A program made the position numbers and the translations under genes. This document shows, piece after piece, positions 1-8,614 of a stretch of DNA of 64,000 bases. The stretch lies in NCBI RefSeq assembly GCF_006517275.1, contig NZ_CP041191.1, positions 3,963,001 through 4,027,000 of the forward strand. Reading direction: 5' to 3'. The notes under the pieces are model-generated. The model was not told the origin of the DNA, ran no database searches, and saw only the letters and a program-made list of their open reading frames with translations. This DNA comes from Labrenzia sp. PHM005. Its GTDB lineage: Bacteria > Pseudomonadota > Alphaproteobacteria > Rhizobiales > Stappiaceae. Position 1 is the stretch's first letter. Every line of letters starts with the position of its first letter.

Positions 1-1173
1 CGCGCTGGTTTTATCGACGCTGTTCAGGCGCGCATTGCGCCCGTTCTTGCAAATAACGGACTGGAGCTGTCCAGCATCGCGATCAGAAACCTCGACCAGA
101 CAGCCTTGGAGCATTTCAATCCAGCCAACAGTTTCGACGCTGAAGGTTTGACCCAGCTGATCGGCACCGTGGAGGAACGCCGGCAGCTACGCAACTCTAT
201 TGAACAGAAATCGGCTGTTGCTATTCGCGAGGCCAATCTGGCGGCAGAAAAAGAAACGCTGACCCTCGAACGAGAAAGCCAACTTGCCCGCCTGGAACAG
301 GAACGCGACGTTGAAAAACGCCGTGCGGAGCAGGGTGCCGAAATAGCCCGCGAACAAGCGGAAAGGTCCGCAGAAGCCGAAGCGGCCCGCATCACCGGCA
401 CCCAGGCTACAAATCAGCATGAGATCGCTGCCAAGGAAGAAGTAGAACGGAGCCGTCTGGCTTCAGAACGCGCACTGGATGAAAGCCGAATCCTCCGCGA
501 ACAGGAGCGGCGGCGGCTTGAGATCGAGCGGGAGCGGTTCATAGAATTGACGAAAATCGAGAAGGCGATTGCTGTCCTTTCGAAATCCGTCGAGGAAGCT
601 GGCGTTCGCATAGAAGCGGAAGCGCAGCTCACGGCGGCGGCAAAGGCAGACGAGAATGTTGCAATGGCACAAGACCTTTGTGCCGCTGAACGGAGCGCTG
701 CTGTTTCGCGGATTGAGGCCGACCGTGATGCCAATGCGGAACAGGTTCTTTCAGCTGCGCACGCAGAGGCCGAGCGCCTGCGCAACGAAGCTGAGAATAT
801 TCTCACACAAGACGCCCGCGCCGGCCGGTTGCGGAGCCAGTTAATCGCCAAACTTGAAACGGTGATCGCCGAAACCGTCAAGCCCATTGAAAAGATCGAC
901 GGCATCAAATTGGTGCACATGAGCGGCGGTGAAGGCGGTGGCGGCCGCACGCCAACGGATGAAGTCATCGACAGTGCTCTGCGGTACCGTGTTCAGGCGC
1001 CAATGATTGATGAACTGATGAAGGAAATCGGTGTCGATGGCGCCAATGTTTCCAAAATGGGGGATGTTTTCCGCTCAGCAAAAGATGCTCAGAGCCTGGC
1101 CAAGGGCATCGGTGGAAATGGCAATGTGAACGGCGCTGAAAAACAACAGCAAAAGGGTCATGACAATGGTTGA
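1..1173 (+). CDS. Flotillin family (SPFH/band 7) protein, 3' part only
   Basis: The reading frame is already open at base 1, so the N-terminus, including most of the SPFH domain, lies outside the window. What remains is a short end of the SPFH domain (reads ELSSIAIRNLD), then a long Ala/Glu/Arg-rich coiled coil of roughly 200 residues, then the flotillin C-terminal region (KLETVIAETVKPIEKIDGIK) and a Gly-rich stretch (GGEGGGG). Flotillins of the YqiK type are membrane-attached scaffold proteins that oligomerise through the coiled coil and organise membrane microdomains. The gene overlaps the next one by 8 bases, suggesting an operon with the SRPBCC gene. Family call is firm; cellular partners are unknown. 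Confidence 0.85.
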   Translation, partial: RAGFIDAVQARIAPVLANNGLELSSIAIRNLDQTALEHFNPANSFDAEGLTQLIGTVEERRQLRNSIEQKSAVAIREANLAAEKETLTLERESQLARLEQERDVEKRRAEQGAEIAREQAERSAEAEAARITGTQATNQHEIAAKEEVERSRLASERALDESRILREQERRRLEIERERFIELTKIEKAIAVLSKSVEEAGVRIEAEAQLTAAAKADENVAMAQDLCAAERSAAVSRIEADRDANAEQVLSAAHAEAERLRNEAENILTQDARAGRLRSQLIAKLETVIAETVKPIEKIDGIKLVHMSGGEGGGGRTPTDEVIDSALRYRVQAPMIDELMKEIGVDGANVSKMGDVFRSAKDAQSLAKGIGGNGNVNGAEKQQQKGHDNG

Positions 1174-1600
1174 AGTGTTTGTTTCATCGGTTATTCCGGC
1201 TGACGTGGATCGGGTCTGGGAAGCTGTCCGCGACTTCAACGCCATGCCGATTTGGCATCCGTTGATTGCCGACAGCCGGATTGAGACCGGCGCACCGTCC
1301 GACCAGATCGGTTGTGTCCGCAATTTCACATTGACTGATGGCAGCCGTATTCGTGAAAAACTGCTCGCTCAATCGGACCTTGAGCACAGTTTCACGTACT
1401 CCATCGTGGAGGCAGATATTCCATTGCAAAATTATGTCGCTGGAATGTCTCTCTTTCCGGTCACCGATGGCGGCGTAACCTATGCCACATGGACGGCCAA
1501 ATTTACATGCCCAGAAGGTCAAGAAGACGAACTACATAAGATGGTTTCCAACGATGTGTTTCAAGCCGGTTTTGACACATTGAAACAAAGATTTAGCTGA
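1166..1600 (+). CDS. SRPBCC (START/Bet v1-like) family protein
   Basis: A 144-residue protein with the SRPBCC pattern: N-terminal strand plus DVDRVWEAVRDF helix, a tryptophan (PIWHP) that often lines the pocket, central beta strands and a long C-terminal helix (DELHKMVSNDVFQAGFDTLKQ). Such proteins form a helix-grip fold holding a hydrophobic ligand; many are annotated polyketide cyclase/dehydrase-like without proof of an enzymatic role. I chose ATG 1166 because AAGGG lies 8 bases upstream; ATG 1160 in the same frame is too close to it. It overlaps the flotillin gene end, so translational coupling is likely. The ligand is unknown. Confidence 0.85.
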   Translation: MVEVFVSSVIPADVDRVWEAVRDFNAMPIWHPLIADSRIETGAPSDQIGCVRNFTLTDGSRIREKLLAQSDLEHSFTYSIVEADIPLQNYVAGMSLFPVTDGGVTYATWTAKFTCPEGQEDELHKMVSNDVFQAGFDTLKQRFS

Positions 1601-1835
1601 CTTTCTATTGGGAAACGAAATGCGCCTGACGCTCATTTAGAAAACTGGTCGCAACTAATAGCCGGTCTTCAGAATGGGTGCAGGTTCGGCGATCATGCGT
1701 CTTTGATGGGGAATCCGAAAAATCTGGCCTGCGTCTTCAGGATGCGCCGGTCGCGTTTTGGGACACAACAAAATATGACTTCTTAGCTGCCTGAAACCCG
1801 CCGGTGCGGTTAATCAATCAATCTAAGGAGTCACT

Positions 1836-1865
1836 ATGCCGGCGGCTTCTTATTATCGGCGGTAA
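1836..1865 (+). CDS. Possible 9-codon leader-type mini-ORF (MPAASYYRR)
   Basis: AAGGAG at 1825-1830 is followed after 5 bases by ATG and nine codons ending in TAA. The good ribosome-binding site is what draws attention. There is no similarity I recognise, and no downstream structural gene that it would clearly attenuate. It may be chance. Confidence 0.2.
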   Translation: MPAASYYRR

Positions 1866-1995
1866 CCTGACTCATAATCGATGCGCCATTGTGAATGCAT
1901 AAGGGGGTACCGGGGGCGGGTATTGTCCAATCCTTATGAGGTGACGGAATTATAGGTATGGGGCGTACTGCCATTCAAAATGAGGAGAGTGCCTT

Positions 1996-2121
1996 ATGGG
2001 CTTGCCTATCTGGCCGATTCGCATAATCAATATTATGGAACATTTTTTATTCGGTAAAACCACGGCGTTTTCTGCTGTTTGGATGATTTTCGTATCAAGC
2101 CGCTTCACTTTGCCCAGCTGA
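1996..2121 (+). CDS. Possible 41-residue small membrane protein
   Basis: TGAGGAG at 1981-1987 precedes an ATG frame of 41 codons ending TGA at 2119-2121. The peptide starts MGLPIWPIRIINIMEHFLFG and continues with a hydrophobic stretch (FSAVWMIFVSS), as in many small membrane proteins. It stops just short of the convergent recX end. Unrecognised; coding status is supported only by the ribosome-binding site and composition. Confidence 0.3.
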   Translation: MGLPIWPIRIINIMEHFLFGKTTAFSAVWMIFVSSRFTLPS

Positions 2122-2131
2122 CAAACCGAAC

Positions 2132-2668
2132 TCAGGTCTCGTTGGTCAACTCATCAACATCACCGTCGATTACACGCCGTGCGGTCTCATAATCAAATCC
2201 AGCCCGGCACATGGCTGCGAGATCTTTTGTTCGGCGGTCCGCGCGTTTGGCCGGGTCTGCGAACGGTCCGAAGCGCCGGCGTTTGGCGTATCGAGCTGCG
2301 GCGTCCAATTCATCGGATGTGTCTTCCGCCAGAACCGTCTCCAAGATCTGCGGCGGAACGCCTTTGGCTCTGAGCTGCGCTTCGATCTTCTTTTTGGATT
2401 GACCTCTACGGCGCAGGCTTGCGAATTTCATTTCGGCGAAACCCAGGTCATTGACCATGCCGGTGCGCACGCATTTCTCAACGATGGTGTCGAGCATCTC
2501 TGCGAAATCGCCAGGATCCAAGTCTAGAGCCTGACAAGCCCGGTAAACCTTACGGTCCAGAACTTTTCGCAAATTGGCTTCGGTGGACGCAAATCGTTCC
2601 AGATAATGAACTGCGGCTCTGAGTAAGCGCTCTTCAGTTGGTTTTTTGTAATGCCGTTCAGCCGGCAT
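2132..2668 (-). CDS. recX: RecX-family regulatory protein
   Basis: A 178-residue, highly basic, all-helical protein with the RecX repeat pattern: AAVHYLERFASTEANLRKVL, then the conserved GFAEMKFASLRRRGQSKKKIEAQLRAKGV type segment and YAKRRRFGPF. RecX proteins bind RecA filaments and usually restrain recombinase activity. It overlaps the start-side neighbour (MBL hydrolase) by 11 bases, placing it last in a minus-strand operon with that gene and tatD. recA is not in the window, as is common in alphaproteobacteria where recX is unlinked. Confidence 0.88.
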   Translation of the reverse strand: MPAERHYKKPTEERLLRAAVHYLERFASTEANLRKVLDRKVYRACQALDLDPGDFAEMLDTIVEKCVRTGMVNDLGFAEMKFASLRRRGQSKKKIEAQLRAKGVPPQILETVLAEDTSDELDAAARYAKRRRFGPFADPAKRADRRTKDLAAMCRAGFDYETARRVIDGDVDELTNET

Positions 2669-3500
2669 GAATGGCCGTTTCCTTGGCGGTTTTGTCTTGC
2701 TCAGCGTTTATGGAAATCTGAAGGCCATCATAGGCAGGTTCAATGCCCGCCGGCAGTTCTTCTGATAAGGCCTTATAATCTAAGTCATTGTGCAGATTTG
2801 TAAAAATCGCTTTCTTCGGTGCTAATTCCGCAGTCCATTCCAGCGCATCATCGAGATTAAAATGGCTCGGATGGGGTCTGCGCCGCAAACAATCCAGAAT
2901 GAGAAGATCTAGGCCTTGCAAAGCTTTGAAGCTGGCAGAGGAAATGTCAGAAACATCCGGTACATAGGCCGCATCGCCAATCCGGAATCCCAAAGCCGGG
3001 ATTTCCCCGTGAACCACTTCGATCGGCAAAAACTCAATCGGTCCACCCGGGCCGTCGATCGCAACCTTTTCCCCGGCCGTCATGACATGCCGGTCCAGGA
3101 TTGGCGGATAACTTGAGCCTGGCGGTGTTTCGAAACAATAGCCGAATGCAGCCATGGCCTTCTCAAACGTCGGCGCATCCATATAAACGGGAATGCGGCG
3201 CCGGTCGCGCACCATGAAGGCCCGAAGGTCGTCAATGCCGTGCAGATGGTCCGCATGGGCGTGGGTATAGAGCACCGCATCCATCCGCTGGACATCGGCT
3301 GTGAGCAACTGGTCGCGCAGATCGGGGCCAGTGTCTATCAACACTGTTGTGCACCCGTTATCCCCAAACTTTTCCACAAGCAGTGCACAGCGCCGGCGCC
3401 GGTTTTTCGGCTCGTTCGGGTCGCACAGTCCCCAGTCATTACCAATGCGTGGAACGCCGCCTGAGGACGCACAGCCCAAAATCGTCAATCGAACTGTCAT
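2658..3500 (-). CDS. MBL-fold metallo-hydrolase, PhnP-like phosphodiesterase
   Basis: 280 residues starting with ILGCASSGGVPRIG, as in PhnP/RNase Z-type beta-lactamase-fold phosphodiesterases, followed by the metal motif THAHADHLHGIDDLRAF (HxHxDH) and further ligand positions (VVHG, VPDVSDI, NLHNDLD). In this family two metal ions cleave phosphodiesters such as cyclic ribose phosphates. The gene sits between tatD and recX with a 4-base overlap to tatD. No C-P lyase genes are nearby, so a general phosphodiesterase role is more likely than phosphonate breakdown. Confidence 0.85.
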   Translation of the reverse strand: MTVRLTILGCASSGGVPRIGNDWGLCDPNEPKNRRRRCALLVEKFGDNGCTTVLIDTGPDLRDQLLTADVQRMDAVLYTHAHADHLHGIDDLRAFMVRDRRRIPVYMDAPTFEKAMAAFGYCFETPPGSSYPPILDRHVMTAGEKVAIDGPGGPIEFLPIEVVHGEIPALGFRIGDAAYVPDVSDISSASFKALQGLDLLILDCLRRRPHPSHFNLDDALEWTAELAPKKAIFTNLHNDLDYKALSEELPAGIEPAYDGLQISINAEQDKTAKETAIHAG

Positions 3501-4309
3501 GCTGCCCCAGCCTCCTTGAGACTGGTGGTTTGCGGCTTGGGTACTTTCTTGAAAAGACGGAAGAAATTGGCCGTCGTCTGGCGGGCAATTTCCTCTTTGG
3601 AAACACCTCTTGTCTCGGCCAGAACCTCTGCCGTCATCGCGGTGTAGGCCGGCTCATTGCGTTTGCCACGGCGCGGCTGCGGCGCCAAATAGGGCGCATC
3701 TGTTTCCACAAGCAACCGGTCGGCAGGCAATTCACGGGCGATTTCACGCAACTCTTCCGACTTCTTGAAGGTCAAGATTCCTGAAAACGAGACATAGAGC
3801 CCGAGTTCAATCCCAGTCATCGCGAGATCCCGGCCGGAGGAAAAACAATGGAGCAGGGCCGGGAATGCCCCCTTCCCCATTTCTTCCCGCAATATGGTGG
3901 CCATATCCACATCGGCATCGCGCGAATGGATCACCAGCGGCAGGCCGGTTTGACGTGCGGCTTCAATGTGAATGCGCAAGCCTTCCGTCTGAGCGTCCCT
4001 CGGCGCCTTGTCGTAAAAATAGTCGAGACCGGCTTCGCCAATGGCGACAACTTTCGGATGACCAGACAGCCGGACAATTTCATCAACCGGAATGCCGCGT
4101 TCAGTGCCTGCATTGTGCGGATGGGTGCCGACCGAACAATAAACTTCCGGATACGTCTCAGCGATGGCACGGATCTGATCGAATTTTCGGATATGGGTGC
4201 AAATGGTCACCATCATCTCGACCCCGGCTTCTTTGGCCCGGGCAATGAGATCATCGCGTTCGCCGTCAAAATCGGGAAAATCGAGATGGCAATGGCTGTC
4301 TACTAACAT
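3497..4309 (-). CDS. tatD: TatD-family metal-dependent hydrolase (3'-5' DNase type)
   Basis: 270 residues with the full TatD set: N-terminal DSHCHLDFPDF (HxH), AIGEAGLDYFYDKAP (Glu ligand), LVIHSRDAD, LLHCFSSG and the C-terminal ETDAPYLAPQPRRGKRNEP signature. TatD proteins are TIM-barrel metal-dependent nucleases acting on DNA and RNA ends; they are not part of the Tat translocase despite the name. The gene overlaps the MBL gene by 4 bases and follows holB after an 84-base gap. In related genomes metG often lies between holB and tatD; it is absent here. Confidence 0.92.
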   Translation of the reverse strand: MLVDSHCHLDFPDFDGERDDLIARAKEAGVEMMVTICTHIRKFDQIRAIAETYPEVYCSVGTHPHNAGTERGIPVDEIVRLSGHPKVVAIGEAGLDYFYDKAPRDAQTEGLRIHIEAARQTGLPLVIHSRDADVDMATILREEMGKGAFPALLHCFSSGRDLAMTGIELGLYVSFSGILTFKKSEELREIARELPADRLLVETDAPYLAPQPRRGKRNEPAYTAMTAEVLAETRGVSKEEIARQTTANFFRLFKKVPKPQTTSLKEAGAA

Positions 4310-4393
4310 GAAGGTCGATCTGATCTTTGGTTGGTTATTCAGTCAAGCGTACATAAGGCTTAGTGCCGCTTCTGGCCAGCAGGTCACGGCATA

Positions 4394-5464
4394 TTATCCT
4401 TGTTGAAGCTTCCTTAGGTTTAAGAAGAAGTCGAGAACGACCTGTTTTCGATCCAGGTTGAGCGCGTCGCTATCGGAGATGGCTTTTTGGGTTTTCTCCC
4501 ACAAGGATACATAGCGGTAGGCGATCCCAGTTCCAGCGGTAAGCGAGCGGCGCATCTGACCGTGCAGCCAGTTTTCGGCAACATGCTGGAAACTCTCCCA
4601 GTTATCGGATTGCCCGCGCGCTGCGACAAGATCCGACAGGGTATGCAGCGCTTTCAGATCCATTTGGGACGCATTTTCTGCAAGCTTGCGCGTGCCCTGC
4701 GCGATCGCAAGGCCATCTCCGGCCAGAAGCGTCAACGCGGCGCGTAAACTCCCGTCCGCTGTTTCTGAGATTTCGTTTAATCCTGCAGCATCCGGTAGGC
4801 CGGCAGGAGACAGTTCCCGCAATCCGTTTGCGATGTCGGTTGCGGACAGCGGCACCATGTCCAGGCGCCGGCAGCGGGAGCGGATCGTTGGCAAAAGCCG
4901 GCCTGGAGCATGGCTTAGAACCAGGAACAAACACCGTTCAGGTGGTTCTTCAAGTATTTTCAATAAGGCATTGGCAGAACTGGAATTCATGTCATCTGCA
5001 GCATCAACAATACAGACACGCCAAGCCCGGGCGGACGCCGTTGTTCCGAAGAAATTGACCGTCCGGCGCACCTCATCCACAGGGAGATCCGCCTTGAAGC
5101 GTTTTCCCTTGTCATCCCATGGGCGGCGCAGGTGTAAGATGTTGGGATGTCCCCCGGCCGCGATCTGCCGGGCGACAGGGTGATCTTCGGGAATACTGAG
5201 ATCCGTTGCCATCGCCGTTTGGCTGCCGAACCGGTCTGGATGGGCAAGGACAAATTTGGCAAACCGGAAGGCAAGTGTTGCCTTGCCGATGCCTTTTGGA
5301 CCGCCAAGGATCCAGGCGTGATGCAAGCGCTCAGACCGATAGGCATCTAGCAAAGCTTGTTCAGTCTGGCCGTGACCAATCAACCGGCTGCGTTCGTGCG
5401 GCAAGGGAATGCCGGGCAGCGCATCAACTTCAGGCGTCTCAACGGGTTCTGCCTTGCGCGCCAC
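4394..5464 (-). CDS. holB: DNA polymerase III subunit delta'
   Basis: 356 residues of the clamp-loader AAA+ family. N-terminal LIGHGQTEQALLDAYRSERLHHAWIL, P-loop-like GGPKGIGKATLAFRFAKF, DAADDMNSSSANALLKILEEPP (delta' signature, including the SRC-type neighbour) and LPTIRSRCRRLDMVPL. Delta' is the stator of the clamp loader that places the beta clamp on DNA. It lies 2 bases after tmk, with which it forms the usual alphaproteobacterial tmk-holB pair, so they are surely co-transcribed. Confidence 0.93.
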   Translation of the reverse strand: MARKAEPVETPEVDALPGIPLPHERSRLIGHGQTEQALLDAYRSERLHHAWILGGPKGIGKATLAFRFAKFVLAHPDRFGSQTAMATDLSIPEDHPVARQIAAGGHPNILHLRRPWDDKGKRFKADLPVDEVRRTVNFFGTTASARAWRVCIVDAADDMNSSSANALLKILEEPPERCLFLVLSHAPGRLLPTIRSRCRRLDMVPLSATDIANGLRELSPAGLPDAAGLNEISETADGSLRAALTLLAGDGLAIAQGTRKLAENASQMDLKALHTLSDLVAARGQSDNWESFQHVAENWLHGQMRRSLTAGTGIAYRYVSLWEKTQKAISDSDALNLDRKQVVLDFFLNLRKLQQG

Positions 5465-5466
5465 GC

Positions 5467-6150
5467 CTACGCCTCCTCAGAAACTTTTGTTGTGCCGTTG
5501 GCGGGGTTCAATACGTGTTCGAACGCAGCCTCAACAGCCTCCCGGATGGCAGTTTCCACTGCTCCCAAATCCTTTGCACCATCAATCACCGCAAACCTGT
5601 GGGATTCTTCTTCCGCCAATTCCAGAAACCGTTGCCGCCGCCGTTCATGCACCTGCATTGCTTCGCCTTCAAACCGGTCAGGTCCGCCGCTCGCATCCGT
5701 CTTTGAACGCTCTTGGACCCGGGCCATGCCTATTTCTGCTGGAACATCGATCAGGAGCGTGAGTTCCGGCCGGATGCCGGCGACAGCAGCCGTTTCCAGG
5801 AGCTTTAGGTATTCGAGATCGACACCGCCCTCACCTTGATAGACACGTGTAGAATCGGCATAGCGGTCGCAAAGCACCCAATCCCCGCGCTCCAAAGCGG
5901 GTTTGATCAGCGTGTCGACGTGATCTGCACGGGCAGCGGCAAACAACATGGCTTCCCCGCGCGGCCCAAGGTCCTTGGCTTCTCCGGATAAAAGCATGTT
6001 CCGGATTTTTTCAGCACCCGGCGATCCACCCGGCTCACGGGTCACAACGACTGTTTTTCCTTTGTTTTCCAAGAAAGTTTTCAGCCGCGCGATCTGGGTT
6101 GATTTGCCGGCCCCCTCGCCGCCTTCAAAGCTGATGAAATGTCCTTGCAC
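5467..6150 (-). CDS. tmk: Thymidylate kinase
   Basis: Phosphorylates dTMP to dTDP. The P-loop GGEGAGKSTQ follows directly after GHFISFE, then VVTREPGGSPGAEKIRN (DRX/dTMP site), WVLCDRYADSTRVYQGEGG and a C-terminal lid region. I chose GTG 6150 (227 residues) since family members begin only a few residues before HFISFEGG, and AGGA lies about 11 bases upstream. An ATG-frame extension to 6255 would overlap the preceding gene and add 35 residues with no family match. It is followed 2 bases later by holB. Confidence 0.93.
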   Translation of the reverse strand: MQGHFISFEGGEGAGKSTQIARLKTFLENKGKTVVVTREPGGSPGAEKIRNMLLSGEAKDLGPRGEAMLFAAARADHVDTLIKPALERGDWVLCDRYADSTRVYQGEGGVDLEYLKLLETAAVAGIRPELTLLIDVPAEIGMARVQERSKTDASGGPDRFEGEAMQVHERRRQRFLELAEEESHRFAVIDGAKDLGAVETAIREAVEAAFEHVLNPANGTTKVSEEA

Positions 6151-6238
6151 CTGGATCCGGTTCCTGTTGGTCGTAAAGCGCTTATGGTCGTCTGCCTGGA
6201 CGCTGAAAATATTGTAAAGAGCAGATAGACCGAAACCG

Positions 6239-7441
6239 CTATCCAATCCAGCCAAATAGCAATTCTTGCACGCTGTCGAGTGCTTTGCCGACCAATCCGC
6301 CTTCGGGCACGGCGTTTCCGGTTTTTAAGGGGGCGCGATGGACGATCCCGTCCTTGCCGACAACGCGCAGTTCGCCGACCGTGACACCTTCTTTAACCGG
6401 AGCAACCAAAGGCCCCTGATACACAACCCGCAGCCGGTATTCTAGGGCGCCATCGCGCGGTAGAAACACATCGATGTTTTCGGCAGCGACAAGGGGAACA
6501 GACCCGCTGGTGCCGCCATATACACGGCCATCTATCACTGTCTCTCCGGCGGCAAACACTGTTTGGACCGCATAAAACTCCCAGGCGCCTTCAAAGATTT
6601 CCTTCAATGTCGCCAACCGGTGTTTGTCTGATTTTAAACCGGCGACAGAGGCGATGATCCGGCGGCCGTTCCGGTCGATCGAGCCCAATCCGGAAAACCC
6701 ATCGGTTGAATGCCGGCCACCGCCAAGGCCATCGAGATTTCGGATTTCTCCGAGAAGCGGGTTTTTGTTGCGCTGGAAAATCTTGTTCCAGGTGAACTCC
6801 GGAATTGCGAACATTTTGTAGAGCTCTGCGTGCTCTTCGATCACATATTCAGCGAGCCAGGCCTGGTCCCGCACGGTCGTGGTGTTGACCGCTTCTTCAT
6901 ACCCGGTTGGATTGCCAAACTGGCTGCTTACCATACCAATGTCTGCAGCCAGTTTGTTCATCCGATCGGCAAAGGCTTCCTCTGACCCATCCAGGCATTC
7001 GGCGAGGATAATGGCAGCGTCATTGCCGTTGTGGACCAGAAGGCCTTTTAAGAGATCTTCGACGGCGATTTCAGATTTGATCGCGGCAAACATGGTTGCG
7101 CCCCGTCCGGATGGCGCTCCGCCGGTCCGCCAGGCGTGTTCGCTCACTCTGCACAGTTGATCCAAGGTCATATCGCCATCGGAAAGCGCCTTGAAAACTG
7201 TCGCTGCCGTCATGACCTTGACCAGCGCACCCGGAGAAAACGGTAGATCGGCATCTTTGGCGAATAAAACCGTGCCGGAGCCCGGCTCATAAAGAAATGC
7301 TTTCGGCGCTTTTGTTGTCAGTTCTTCAGCGTGGGCGCCTGTGCTCCAAATTGCGCCCATGAGACCGGCACTTACCGCCCCAGCAATGGCTGCAGTGCGC
7401 TGTGAGACTTGCCAAATTTTGAAAGATGACCAGAAGGGCAT
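6239..7441 (-). CDS. PBP5-like D-Ala-D-Ala carboxypeptidase homologue, catalytic motifs lost
   Basis: 400 residues from ATG 7441; signal peptide to about residue 38 (TGAHAEE), peptidase S11 domain to about 270, then a PBP5-type C-terminal beta domain and a terminal amphipathic region. The overall fold is clear (KAFLYEPGSGTVLFAKDAD, MNKLAADIGM, NPTGYEE, IASVAGLKSDKHR). The active site is not: the SxxK serine is Ala72 (ALVK, codon GCG), the SxN serine is Asn138 (NGN), and KTG is GGG at 240-242. Catalysis of D-Ala-D-Ala cleavage is therefore not expected. It sits between rlpA and tmk, where other alphaproteobacteria keep a dac gene. A TTG start at 7483 is possible but less likely. Confidence 0.85.
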   Translation of the reverse strand: MPFWSSFKIWQVSQRTAAIAGAVSAGLMGAIWSTGAHAEELTTKAPKAFLYEPGSGTVLFAKDADLPFSPGALVKVMTAATVFKALSDGDMTLDQLCRVSEHAWRTGGAPSGRGATMFAAIKSEIAVEDLLKGLLVHNGNDAAIILAECLDGSEEAFADRMNKLAADIGMVSSQFGNPTGYEEAVNTTTVRDQAWLAEYVIEEHAELYKMFAIPEFTWNKIFQRNKNPLLGEIRNLDGLGGGRHSTDGFSGLGSIDRNGRRIIASVAGLKSDKHRLATLKEIFEGAWEFYAVQTVFAAGETVIDGRVYGGTSGSVPLVAAENIDVFLPRDGALEYRLRVVYQGPLVAPVKEGVTVGELRVVGKDGIVHRAPLKTGNAVPEGGLVGKALDSVQELLFGWIG

Positions 7442-7461
7442 ACCTGATTGCCGTACCTTTG

Positions 7462-7488
7462 CCGGGTTGCTGAAGTGCGGCAACCCGG
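7462..7488. promoter_or_regulatory. Stem-loop between rlpA and the PBP5-like gene
   Basis: CCGGGTTGC (7462-7470) and GCAACCCGG (7480-7488) form a perfect 9-bp stem with a 9-base loop, directly upstream of the chosen ATG at 7441. No T-run follows on the minus strand, so it is more likely an mRNA-processing or translation-modulating structure than a terminator. Confidence 0.55.
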
Positions 7489-7513
7489 TTCAGATTTTCA
7501 GCAGAGGCCTGCC

Positions 7514-8614
7514 TCAGTCTTCAGCCGTACGCCGCGCAAGTGCTGATAACGATAGGCCAGAATCAACCGTATAAGCCAGCACCGCATGAGCATCCGACAC
7601 ACGTTTGTTGGCTGTATAAGAAGAAATTGCGCTGCCCGGCGTGAGTGTTGTGGCTGCAGGAGCCGGAAGAGTTCCAAGAATGCCCGGTTGCGGCGCTGTC
7701 ACAGGAGGTGTCGGTTCGAAGCGATTATTGGCGGCCAGCTGAACTGTGCGGCTGCCAGCTTCAAACACAATGGCTGGATCGACGGTGGCCGCAAACGTAG
7801 ACCCCTGCCCGCCAAGCGCTGCAAGCGATCCGGTCGGACGGTAGGGGCGCGGTGCCGGTGCTGATGTCGGGCCGACAACCAGCCGCGGCGCGTTTTGGGC
7901 AATCAAAGTTCCTGGACGGCTGGTTCCAGGCTGAACGGCCCCTGGTCCGGTGTAGGACGCCATCAAATACTGTTCGTCCTGGCCATGGAGCGGCGCCCGG
8001 CCGACATATTCGACTTTAACCTTGCCAACACCCTTACTCTTGGTGTCGAGCATTGTCGCCACACGTTCCGACAGGTCAATGATCCGGTTGCCATGGAACG
8101 GCCCGCGGTCGTTGACCCGTACGATCATGGACCGGCCATTTGCAAGGTTTGTCACCCGGGCATAGGACGGCAGCGGCATGGTTGTGTGGGCTGCAGTCAG
8201 CGCGTAGCGGTCAAAGATCTCGCCATTGGCTGTCTTGCGGCCATGGAAGGTCGGCCCATACCAGGAAGCAAGACCAGACTTTTTATAGTTCGGATCGTTT
8301 TTCGGATAATACCACTTGCCGGCAATCTTGTATTTTTTACCAACGACGTAGCGTCCGCCGCCCTTCGGAACAGGTTTCCCGGCAGCGACCATTTTAGGGC
8401 TGCCTTTAACACCATATTTTTTCGGGCTGAATTTGGCTTTTTCCTGGGGTGCAGATCCGCAGGCCGCGACAAGGCCGGCTGCAGCTGCAACAAGCAGTGC
8501 GGAGCGCACCTGTCGATACACCAAGCGCACACGGTTTGTTTTGGACCTATCTATGCCAGTGTCATCGATAGACGTTCCCGCGACGCGGAAAGTCTGTCCG
8601 CCGATCCCTTGCAT
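7514..8614 (-). CDS. rlpA: RlpA-type septal ring lytic transglycosylase lipoprotein
   Basis: A lipoprotein signal (SALLVAAAAGLVAAC, lipobox Cys near residue 52) is followed by the RlpA double-psi beta-barrel: GLASWYGPTFHGRKTANGEIFD, LTAAHTTMPLPSYARVTNLANG, VRVNDRGPFHGNRIIDLS. RlpA cleaves denuded glycan strands at division sites in some bacteria. The C-terminal 150 residues are Pro/Ala/Thr-rich low complexity and I see no SPOR domain, which classical RlpA uses to reach septal glycan. The start is uncertain: internal GTG codons near residue 29-32 would give a more usual signal-peptide length. The gene lies upstream of the PBP5-like gene. Confidence 0.9.
   Translation of the reverse strand: MQGIGGQTFRVAGTSIDDTGIDRSKTNRVRLVYRQVRSALLVAAAAGLVAACGSAPQEKAKFSPKKYGVKGSPKMVAAGKPVPKGGGRYVVGKKYKIAGKWYYPKNDPNYKKSGLASWYGPTFHGRKTANGEIFDRYALTAAHTTMPLPSYARVTNLANGRSMIVRVNDRGPFHGNRIIDLSERVATMLDTKSKGVGKVKVEYVGRAPLHGQDEQYLMASYTGPGAVQPGTSRPGTLIAQNAPRLVVGPTSAPAPRPYRPTGSLAALGGQGSTFAATVDPAIVFEAGSRTVQLAANNRFEPTPPVTAPQPGILGTLPAPAATTLTPGSAISSYTANKRVSDAHAVLAYTVDSGLSLSALARRTAED

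Larger units (their letters stand above)
1601..2131. other. Intergenic region with two possible small ORFs
   Basis: About 530 bases between the SRPBCC gene (plus) and recX (minus, convergent). No long gene is visible. Two short plus-strand frames have good Shine-Dalgarno sequences and are listed separately. A G-rich run (GGGGGTACCGGGGGCGGG) lies near 1903-1920. No clear terminator was found. Confidence 0.5.

Noticed and set aside
1903..1920. G-rich run as a G-quadruplex element
   Set aside because: Only two long G runs plus shorter ones; too little to support a quadruplex claim.
3848..4306. Long plus-strand frames opposite tatD, holB, rlpA and the DUF3604 genes
   Set aside because: They are antisense shadows of well-supported genes and have no domains or ribosome-binding sites.
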